In this document: positions 57,608 to 64,000 of the stretch, in pieces | How the letters are laid out: each line of letters starts with the position of its first letter | Position numbering within the stretch: position 1 is the stretch's first letter | NCBI GenBank assembly: GCA_963728895.1 | Contig: CAVSLM010000010.1 | Span: 27,877-91,876 of the forward strand | DNA: 64,000 nt | Source: CAVSLM01 sp963728895 | GTDB lineage: Bacteria > Pseudomonadota > Gammaproteobacteria > JBBQDK01 | Reading direction: 5' to 3' | Translations under genes and position numbers: made by a program | The notes under the pieces: model-generated | Told to the model about the DNA's origin: nothing | Databases searched by the model: none | Seen by the model: the letters and a program-made list of their open reading frames with translations, nothing else

Positions 57608-57956
57608 GTTGTCCTCCGGCGCATACCGCTCTTAGGCGGTATTTCTTTGACTACGACCCCACCATAACACATGCGATACGGAATGTCCTCGCGCGGCCGC
57701 CGCCCTGTGGATAACTCTGTGGAAGAACTGGGGCTAAGCCCCTTGTGACAGCATCTTCAGCGGCCTGCCGAACCGGCTCGCGCCAGTCCCCGCTCTTGAT
57801 AAAATATCAGGAGTTTTCACCAATTAAAGATTATCACCGAAAGCTGATTAAAATCGGCGCCAGAATTGATCAACGATGGGGCAAGCGCGCTCCCGCTGTG
57901 CATAAGATCGCCAGCCAGCGGTCCCGACGCACGCGCAAACGCAACATACTGTCTCG
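57608..57956. other. Intergenic region with one DnaA-box element and an AT-rich patch
   Basis: No gene is visible in these 349 bases. The minus-strand leader of the DUF3135 gene includes the hairpin at 57623-57642. At 57705-57725 a 21-base sequence is identical to 29349-29369 and includes the DnaA box TGTGGATAA (57706-57714). From about 57796 to 57870 the sequence is rich in A and T, unlike its surroundings. It lies downstream of rof and upstream of DUF3135. Confidence 0.55.
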
Positions 57957-58205
57957 TCAGGCCTCCTCCAGCGTCTCGGCCCGCAGGATCCGGTCCAGGC
58001 GTAGTTGCACCACCCGGTGGCGCAGCGTTTCGCCAAAGAGATACTCCGCACCGTTCCGGGTCTGCAGGTCGCGGGGTTGTACAGTTTCCATGTGAGTGAT
58101 GCCGGACTCGTCGCGCCACGAAATCCGCAACCGCTGATGATGGAGCACCGCGAGCTCAAAGCGTTCGTACAATGCGCAGGGAATCGACTTGTAGTCACTC
58201 GTCAT
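57957..58205 (-). CDS. rof: Rho-binding antiterminator (Rof family)
   Basis: The 82-residue protein has the Rof/YaeO core: YKSIPCALYERFELAVLHHQ at the start, GAEYLFGETLRHRVVQLRLDRIL in the second half, forming a small Sm-like barrel. Rof binds Rho and blocks its entry onto RNA, lowering Rho-dependent termination. Its start overlaps the end of the CPXCG gene by 11 bases, so both are expressed together from the hemW side. Confidence 0.83.
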   Translation of the reverse strand: MTSDYKSIPCALYERFELAVLHHQRLRISWRDESGITHMETVQPRDLQTRNGAEYLFGETLRHRVVQLRLDRILRAETLEEA

Positions 58206-58392
58206 CGCGCTTGGCCCGAATGCTCACGGGACCGCCGAAGGCGCTTTTTCGAACCACCAGCTCAACGGGTCGGCAGCACACCGGGCAGTCCTCTATATAA
58301 TCCTGATCGCCTGCGGTGCGGTCCACGACGATTTCGAAGTCCTCACCGCAATACGGGCAGCGCACGGAACTCGCCTGTAGGAGGTCAGTCAT
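58195..58392 (-). CDS. CPXCG motif cysteine-rich zinc-ribbon protein
   Basis: The 65-residue protein has paired cysteines Cys12/Cys15 (RCPYCGEDFE) and Cys36/Cys39 (DCPVCCRP), a zinc ribbon that the family name describes, and a basic C-terminus. The role is unknown. The ATG at 58392 overlaps the hemW stop region by 8 bases. Confidence 0.87.
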   Translation of the reverse strand: MTDLLQASSVRCPYCGEDFEIVVDRTAGDQDYIEDCPVCCRPVELVVRKSAFGGPVSIRAKRDDE

Positions 58393-59643
58393 CGCCGGGA
58401 AGAAAAAGCTCGAGCAAGTCATTCAGGAAGCGGGCGCCCAAAGCGCTGGCCCGCAGCCGACCCTGGGCGCGCTCAAGCAGACCCCGTTCACACGCAATGT
58501 CGAGTTCCGGACCTAGCATGCCGAGGCGCAATCCGGTTCGCTCGTCGAATTGCTGCTCGGTGAATCCGCTGCTCAAGCGCAGCGCATTGAGCAGGAACTC
58601 GAAGGCGATATCCGCCGCCGACAGCCGTCGCTCACCGGCGATCCGACCCGGGCCGTGCGCATGGGCCAGGTAGTTTCGAGGGTTTCTGACCTTGTGACGG
58701 CGGACTACGGCCGCGTCACCGACGTCTGTAACCTTGCCGTGCGCTCCGGCACCGATGCCGAGGTAATCGCCGAACTGCCAGTAGTTGAGATTGTGCTGGC
58801 ACTGCCGCGCCGGCTGAGCATGGGCGGACACTTCATAGGCATCGTAGCCATGGCGCGCCAGCACCTTCCTGCCGACCTGCTGCATCTCCCAGCTGAGCTC
58901 ATCGTCCGGCAACGGCGGCGGACGAAAGTGGAAGGGCGTATTCGGTTCCACGGTGAGCTGGTAATACGAAATATGGGCAGGCTGAAGCGCGCAGGCCTGG
59001 TGCAGATCGTCGGAGGAGCCGCGAACTGACTGCCCGGGGAGTCCGTACATCAAGTCCAGGTTGAAGTTGGACAGACCCACCGCGTGAGCCGCTTCCGCCG
59101 CGGCGATGGCTTCGTGCCGTCCGTGTATGCGCCCGACGCGCGCCAGCAGCGTTTCGTCAAAGCTCTGTATGCCGATCGACAGCCGGGTGATTCCGGCTTC
59201 CGGGAGCTCGGCGAAGCGACCGGCGTCCACCGTACCAGGGTTGGCTTCCAGCGTGACCTCGAGATCCGGCTTGCATGAAACGCGGTTGCGTATCCCTGTG
59301 ATCAGTTCTGCGATCGCAGTGGCAGAGAACAGGCTGGGGGTACCGCCGCCGATGAAAATGCTGTGCAGCGCGCGTCCTGCCACCAGGGGAAGGTCCTGAT
59401 CGAGATCCGCCAGCAACGCCTGCACGTAGCCGCCTCGGGCAGCTGCCCACGCACCTCATAGGAGTTGAAATCGCAGTAGGGGCACTTGCGCACGCACCAG
59501 GGTATGTGAACGTACAGTGAGAGCGGGGGTGCACTGTCGAACTTTGGCGTAGGCGTTCGCGGTTCGCGGTGGGTGCGGGATCTGCGAATGCCCGCCGGTG
59601 CGCTGTCTTGGTATTGCGCAAGTTGGCCGGCTGGTGCGCTCAC
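58385..59643 (-). pseudogene. hemW: HemW-like radical SAM haem chaperone, interrupted by a frameshift
   Basis: The N-terminal part (start GTG 59643) has the radical SAM site HIPWCVRKCPYCDF (Cys50, Cys54, Cys57) and the following segment NSYEVRGQLPEA. The remainder, starting QALLADLDQDLPLVAGR, continues in another frame to 58385 with SIFIGGGTPSLFS, DLMYGLPGQ and HNLNYWQFGDYLGIGAGAHG. Both pieces match HemW in order and together give about 419 residues, near the family size. The shift lies at about 59427-59435; adding one G to the run there (GCGGC to GCGGGC) restores the frame. This is either a sequencing or assembly error or a real lesion. HemW inserts haem into respiratory enzymes. It overlaps rdgB by GTGA. 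Confidence 0.82.
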
Positions 59644-60293
59644 AGATGTCTCAGTGCCTGGATCATCCTGCGCAAGGCCTGGCCCCGATGGCTCACGCTG
59701 TTCTTGACCAGAGACGGAAGCTGGGCGGCGGAGCAGCGGTGCTCGGGGATATAGAACACCGGGTCGTAACCGAAGCCGTTGTCGCCGGCCGGCTCAAAAA
59801 GAATCGAGCCCTCCCAGCTCCCCTGGCACACGAGCGGCGTAGGATCATGCTGCCGGCGCATGTATACGATGCAGCAATGAAAACGCGCTCTGCGGTGGTC
59901 TGCGGGCCGATCACCAAGCTCGGCCAGCAGCTTCATCAGATTCGCCCGGTCGCTAGCACCCGGTCCGGCATAGCGCGCCGAGTAGATGCCGGGTGCACCG
60001 CCCAACGCGTCGACCTCCAATCCGGAATCGTCGGCCAGTGTTGGCAGGCCGGTTTGGTTCGCGGCGTGGCGCGCTTTGAGGATGGCGTTCTCCACGAACG
60101 AGAGACCGGTCTCTTCGACGTCGGATACGCCGAAGCTGCTCTGTGGCAGGACTTCCCAAGGCGTTCCGGCGAGCAGCTGACCAAGCTCGCGCGCCTTGCC
60201 GGCGTTGTTGCTGGCAAGGACTACACGCCGCGCGCCGGCGCTCACGGGCAGGTGCGCGTCGCCGCTGCGTCGTAAGGAGTTGGCGCTAGACAC
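59640..60293 (-). CDS. rdgB: XTP/dITP pyrophosphatase (RdgB/HAM1)
   Basis: The 217-residue enzyme removes non-canonical purine nucleotides such as dITP and XTP from the pool. It has SNNAGKARELGQLL at the start, ETGLSFVENAILKARHAA, TLADDSGLEVDALGGAPGIYSARYAG, and the base-recognition region FEPAGDNGFGYDPVF and VSHRGQALR. About 20 residues precede the usual start, so a later start codon is possible. It overlaps rph by 8 bases and hemW by 4. Confidence 0.95.
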   Translation of the reverse strand: MSSANSLRRSGDAHLPVSAGARRVVLASNNAGKARELGQLLAGTPWEVLPQSSFGVSDVEETGLSFVENAILKARHAANQTGLPTLADDSGLEVDALGGAPGIYSARYAGPGASDRANLMKLLAELGDRPADHRRARFHCCIVYMRRQHDPTPLVCQGSWEGSILFEPAGDNGFGYDPVFYIPEHRCSAAQLPSLVKNSVSHRGQALRRMIQALRHL

Positions 60294-61002
60294 CCAGGCA
60301 CTCGCGCTGCTTCTCGATCAGCACGACGATACCGGTACGCGCGAGATCGAGCATGCCCATGAGCTCTTCCATGCGAAACGCATGTCCCTCCGCCGTGCCC
60401 TGGAGCTCGACAAAGGCCCCCGACTCGTTCATCACCACATTCATGTCGGTTTCGGCGTTGCAATCCTCCGCATAGTCCAGGTCCAGTACCGGCACTCCGC
60501 GATAGATCCCCACGGAAACCGAAGCGACGAAGCCATGGACAGGTTCGCGCGTCAGCTGCCGATTCCTGCGCATATGCTCCAGGGCGTCCACCAGTGCCAC
60601 GTAGCCTCCGGTGATGGAGGCGGTGCGGGTGCCGCCGTCGGCCTGGATAACGTCGCAGTCGATGGTGATGGTACGCTCGCCCACCGACTCGAGATCCATG
60701 GTGGCGCGCAAGGAGCGCCCGATCAGGCGCTGAATCTCCAGCGTTCGCCCGCCCTGGCGGCCCAGCGCGGCCTCCCGACCCATCCGTTGCCCGGTGGAGC
60801 GGGGCAGCATCCCGTACTCGGCGGTTACCCAACCCTTCCCTTTGCCCTTGAGGAACTGCGGCACTCGTTCATCGACAGTCGCGGTGCAGATGACGCGCGT
60901 GTCGCCGAATTCGACCAGCACCGATCCCTCGGGATGCTTGGTGTATTGCCGCGTGATGCGGATCGCTCGCAACTCGTCGGGTGCCCGGCCACTGGGACGC
61001 AT
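60286..61002 (-). CDS. rph: Ribonuclease PH
   Basis: The 238-residue phosphorolytic exonuclease trims tRNA 3' ends. It starts MRPSGRAPDELRAIRITRQY, has GWVTAEYGMLPRSTGQR, RTLEIQRLIGRSLRA, TIDCDVIQADGGTRTASITG and DLDYAEDCNAETDMNVVMN. It leads the gene run rph-rdgB-hemW-CPXCG-rof, with short overlaps from rph to rof. Confidence 0.96.
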   Translation of the reverse strand: MRPSGRAPDELRAIRITRQYTKHPEGSVLVEFGDTRVICTATVDERVPQFLKGKGKGWVTAEYGMLPRSTGQRMGREAALGRQGGRTLEIQRLIGRSLRATMDLESVGERTITIDCDVIQADGGTRTASITGGYVALVDALEHMRRNRQLTREPVHGFVASVSVGIYRGVPVLDLDYAEDCNAETDMNVVMNESGAFVELQGTAEGHAFRMEELMGMLDLARTGIVVLIEKQRECLGV

Positions 61003-61127
61003 GCCGTCTCGCCTGTGAATGGGGAAAGCGGATAAGTATACCCCGCCATCCTCTCGCGACGGTACCCGCGCTTTGAATCCGTGATCGGGCGTGCTGCTGG
61101 GAACGAGCAGGGTGTTGAACAGCAGAG

Positions 61128-62003
61128 CTACTCGGCGTTCATTTCCGCCGCATATTCGCGGATCGCACGTTCAATCTCTTGAATGGCGTCCACCAGGAGG
61201 TCGCCTTGCGCAATTGGTGTCCGCCCGGCGTCTCCCTCAGCTTCGCGCTCATGGACGGTGTCTTCGAGCCAGCGCAGCGCTGCGGCAGAAATGTTATCGG
61301 CGCTCGGATAGCTCGACTCCTCGGCGCGCAAGGCGAGGCGCTCCACCGCCGAAGCGAAATCGCCGTCGGCGCTCAACCGGGCCACGTCCTGTTCTTCTAC
61401 GGCAGACCACAGGCCGTCTGAGCACAGTAGCAGCACGTCGCCCTTTTGGAGCGTCGCCGGCCCGCTGGTCGCCAGCGGCGGCACGGACCAGCTGCCGCCC
61501 AGGCAGCGCGTGACCTGGTTGCGCAAGGGATGGGCCCGCATCTGCGTCGGCGAGATGGCGCCCCGTGCATGCAGGCTTTCCACCACGGAGTGGTCACGAG
61601 TGCGGTCGATTACCCGTGCATCGCGTAGCCAGTACAGGCGACTGTCGCCAGCGTGTACCCACCAGGCCGTTCCCCGACAGACCAGGCACGCGACGCAGGT
61701 GGTGCGCGGGCTAATTGGGGGATTTTGCTGAAGGCCTTGCGCCAGGATATGGCGGTGCGCCGCTCCCACGGCGGCGGTCAGGAACGACGCAGGCTGCAGG
61801 CAGGGTGTCGTGGAGCGGAACTGGAGGCTCATGCTGTCCACGAAGCTTTGTGCCGCAACATCGCCCCCTTCGTGCCCACCCATGCCGTCTGCCAGGAGTA
61901 GCAGTACCGCGTCCCGCTGATCGACCACCTGGCAGCGGTCTTGGTTGCGAGCCCGGTTGCCAAGCCGCACGACTTCCGCGATTTCGTAGCCGGTGGTGCT
62001 CAC
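61128..62003 (-). CDS. PP2C-family serine/threonine protein phosphatase
   Basis: The 291-residue protein has the PP2C metal-binding residues: Asp22 in RARNQDRCQVV, LLLADGMGGHEGGDVAAQ (Asp39, Gly40), and CSDGLWSAVEEQDVARL with the third Asp. It removes phosphate from Ser/Thr with Mn or Mg. Its start is 17 bases after the kinase stop, so the two act as a reversible pair. A C-terminal helical stretch of about 40 residues (VHEREAEGDAGRTPIAQGDL) extends it beyond the minimal domain. Confidence 0.92.
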   Translation of the reverse strand: MSTTGYEIAEVVRLGNRARNQDRCQVVDQRDAVLLLLADGMGGHEGGDVAAQSFVDSMSLQFRSTTPCLQPASFLTAAVGAAHRHILAQGLQQNPPISPRTTCVACLVCRGTAWWVHAGDSRLYWLRDARVIDRTRDHSVVESLHARGAISPTQMRAHPLRNQVTRCLGGSWSVPPLATSGPATLQKGDVLLLCSDGLWSAVEEQDVARLSADGDFASAVERLALRAEESSYPSADNISAAALRWLEDTVHEREAEGDAGRTPIAQGDLLVDAIQEIERAIREYAAEMNAE

Positions 62004-62020
62004 GGGGTGACGCTCCAGCG

Positions 62021-62929
62021 CTATACCGCGGTAGCCATGTCCGGCGTCCCCGTGGCATCGGCCGGCTGCAACGCAGCGATCAGGTCGTTTACCGACTGGG
62101 GCCGCAGCAAGGGATCGACCTCCATCGCCCAGTCGAGGGCGCGCAACAGCGCCTCCGAATAGTGCTTGCGGAATGCCTCCAGCGCCGGGCGCATGGTGTC
62201 ACGCTCGTAGCGCTCGCTGGCGGCGGGGGGCGCCCGACCTTCGATGCACGAGCGCATCGTGGCGCCGATGGCATAAATGTCGCTCCAGGGGCCAACATAT
62301 CCGCCCGGCTGGGTTTGTTCGATGGGAGCAAAGCCTGGGGTGATAATTTGTCCGTTCTGGCGGCTCCGGGTCTCGCGCATCGGGTGCGCGGCTCCGAAGT
62401 CGAGCAGCAGGGGCTTTCCTCCGGGGCGCAGGTGGATGTTGGCCGGTTTGATGTCCAGATGCAGCAGCCCGCGTGCGTGCACTTCGCGCAGGCCGTCGAG
62501 GAGGGGAGGGAACACCCTGCGCAGCAGGGTCTCGCTGAGCCGTCCCCGACGCGCGCGGATGTAGTACTGGAGATTCTTCCCGGGCTGGTATTCCATCACG
62601 ATGTAGACGGTGCCGTTTGCACAGAAAAAGCCCACGACGTTGACGATGTTGGGGTGACTGAGCTCGGCCAGGATGCCGGCCTCGCGCAGGAACTGGCGGC
62701 GCGCGGTGTCGAAGCGCGTCACCTGGGAGGGATCATTGGGTACCACCGCGTTGCCGCTGTCGCGCCGCGCCAGCCTGGAGGGGAGGTATTCCTTTATGAC
62801 GACGCGCTGCCCGTTCTGCAGGTCCGCGGCCAGATAGACCAGGCTGAATCCGCCGCCTCCGAGGCAGCGCTGTACCTCATAGCGATCGATGCGGCTGCCG
62901 GCGGCCAGACACTGCCCGGAATTGCTCAT
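62021..62929 (-). CDS. Hanks-type serine/threonine protein kinase
   Basis: The 302-residue kinase has the glycine loop LGGGGFSLVYLA, Lys46 (VVIKEYL), Glu83 of helix C, catalytic HLDIKPAN (Asp159) and the DFG at residues 177-179 (LLDFGAA). The residue before Asp159 is Leu rather than Arg, so it is a non-RD kinase that may not need activation-loop phosphorylation. There is no membrane helix or PASTA domain, so it is cytoplasmic. ATG 62929 gives a tight N-terminus; upstream codons to 63142 look non-coding. Targets are unknown. Confidence 0.9.
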   Translation of the reverse strand: MSNSGQCLAAGSRIDRYEVQRCLGGGGFSLVYLAADLQNGQRVVIKEYLPSRLARRDSGNAVVPNDPSQVTRFDTARRQFLREAGILAELSHPNIVNVVGFFCANGTVYIVMEYQPGKNLQYYIRARRGRLSETLLRRVFPPLLDGLREVHARGLLHLDIKPANIHLRPGGKPLLLDFGAAHPMRETRSRQNGQIITPGFAPIEQTQPGGYVGPWSDIYAIGATMRSCIEGRAPPAASERYERDTMRPALEAFRKHYSEALLRALDWAMEVDPLLRPQSVNDLIAALQPADATGTPDMATAV

Positions 62930-63059
62930 TGCCCCCGTTCCCCGAACGGGGATAGGGAACCGCGCATGCTGCGAGTGCGTGGGCGCATGTCGGGGGTGTC
63001 GTGGTTTGGGCGCAGGCCGTAAGATGGGGCTAAATCGGCACTCGGGCAGGGGACTTGAG

Positions 63060-63926
63060 ATGATCCGCAGCATGACAGCCTTTGCGCGCCAGGGCGCAGA
63101 GGGCAACTGGGGGGCGCTCGTCTGGGAGCTGCGCTCGGTCAATCACCGCTATCTGGAAGTCTCGGCGCGACTGCCGGAGGAGTTCCGCGCTCTGGAAGCG
63201 GGACTGCGCGAGACCGCGGCGCGTTACCTGAATCGAGGCAAGCTGGACTGCACCTTGCGCTTTCAGTCCTCGCCCACTGCCGCGGCGGACTTTTCGGTAA
63301 ACCGCCAGCTCGCGGAGCGCGTCGCAAGCGCCTGCCAGGAGATCGAAGGCATGCTCTCGCGATCCGCCCCCATCGAAGCGCTTGCTGTCCTCAACTGGCC
63401 GGGTGTGGTACAGCGCAGCGACCCGGATCTCGGTCCCGTGCAACGCGAGGCCCTGGTGCTCCTCGAACGCGCACTACAGGAGCTGCTGGAAACGCGGGTA
63501 CGTGAAGGCGAACGTTTGCGGGAGTTGCTCGAGCAGCGCTGCACGGCGATCACCGCCCTGGTGCAGCAGGTGCGCCTGCGACTGCCGCAAATCCTCGAAC
63601 GCTTGCGCGACCGTCTGCGCGCCCGTATCGCCGAGCTTGGGACCGGTGCCGACGAGGGACGCCTGGAGCAGGAGATTGCGCTGCTGGGGCAGCGCATGGA
63701 CGTAGCCGAGGAGCTCGATCGCATCGAACATCATGTCGGCGAGGTGCTGCGCGTGCTCTCGCAGGAAGAGCCCGCGGGCAGGCGCCTGGACTTCCTCATG
63801 CAGGAGCTCAACCGGGAGGCCAATACCCTCGGTTCGAAATCCGCGGACCCCGAGACCAGCCGCGCTTGCGTCGAACTGAAGGTACTCATCGAGCAGATGC
63901 GAGAGCAGGTGCAGAACATCGAATAG
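63060..63926 (+). CDS. yicC: YicC family endoribonuclease-like protein
   Basis: The 288-residue protein starts MIRSMTAFARQGAEG (the YicC N-terminal signature), contains ELRSVNHRYLEVSARLPEEF, the long helical middle with LLGQRMDVAEELDRIEHHV, and ends with RRLDFLMQELNREANTLGSK and ELKVLIEQMREQVQNIE. YicC proteins are RNA-binding and in E. coli affect small-RNA decay. It is divergent from the kinase gene. The usual downstream partner gmk would lie beyond the window; the last 74 bases show no gene. Confidence 0.93.
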   Translation: MIRSMTAFARQGAEGNWGALVWELRSVNHRYLEVSARLPEEFRALEAGLRETAARYLNRGKLDCTLRFQSSPTAAADFSVNRQLAERVASACQEIEGMLSRSAPIEALAVLNWPGVVQRSDPDLGPVQREALVLLERALQELLETRVREGERLRELLEQRCTAITALVQQVRLRLPQILERLRDRLRARIAELGTGADEGRLEQEIALLGQRMDVAEELDRIEHHVGEVLRVLSQEEPAGRRLDFLMQELNREANTLGSKSADPETSRACVELKVLIEQMREQVQNIE

Positions 63927-64000
63927 CGTTTCAGGACGCTTCGTGACATCGCATCATCCTTGAAATAGCACTAAAACTTCAGACCTTACAGCTTCGTCAC

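Overview
The window is a GC-rich, gene-dense stretch of a gammaproteobacterial chromosome, with no tRNA, rRNA, CRISPR or intact mobile element recognised. The assignment rests on blocks of familiar gammaproteobacterial order: pilMNOPQ-aroK-aroB-(dgt)-damX-gltB-gltD-hemE next to ponA, maeB, a nuclease gene and rpmE; priA-argS-SPOR protein; rph-rdgB-hemW; and small gammaproteobacterial families (UbiK, Rof, CPXCG, DUF3135). High GC, a di-haem c5-type cytochrome and a cytochrome-porin suggest a respiratory, perhaps lithotrophic lineage. The genus cannot be named from this sequence.

Layout. 0-6.6 kb: end of a cytochrome c5 gene, an M16 peptidase, a MacA/MacB-type export operon whose permease is frameshifted, and a VanZ-domain membrane protein. 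6.6-9.2 kb: an accessory island with a transposase scar, a dispersed repeat, a Cyc2-like fused cytochrome-porin and a BamE-like secreted protein. 9.2-16 kb: rep helicase, a GCS2-ligase/M14-peptidase pair, comM/yifB and ubiK. 16-18.7 kb: a nitrogen operon (TorF-type porin, glnK, amtB) behind a sigma-54 promoter and an NtrC-type palindrome. 18.7-20.7 kb: tandem CDGSH protein and FetA/FetB. 20.8-29.2 kb: divergent speE/speA, a beta-hydroxyacid dehydrogenase, then priA-argS-SPOR on the minus strand. 29.2-29.6 kb: an AT-richer gap with a cluster of DnaA boxes. 29.6-32 kb: PNPOx-like protein, HNH nuclease, fructosamine-kinase-like protein. 32-49.6 kb: the long minus-strand hemE/glt/damX/aro/pil block. 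49.8-53 kb: ponA and a degenerate nucleotidyltransferase-like gene. 53-61 kb: minus-strand run gltA, maeB, nuclease, rpmE, DUF3135, rof, CPXCG, hemW (frameshifted), rdgB, rph. 61-64 kb: PP2C phosphatase and Hanks-type kinase, divergent from yicC.

How the genes fit together. Nitrogen supply is the clearest theme: outer-membrane porin, AmtB and its PII regulator under apparent NtrC/RpoN control, and GOGAT (gltBD) elsewhere in the window to assimilate the ammonium. Cell-envelope growth (PBP1A, SPOR proteins, type IV pilus assembly) and replication or nucleotide upkeep (rep, priA, dgt, rdgB) form the other housekeeping themes. Points of most interest are the sigma-54/NtrC promoter, the cytochrome-porin, the DnaA-box cluster, the dispersed repeat that lies between fetA and fetB, and two single-base frameshifts (permease, hemW) that are either real lesions or assembly errors.
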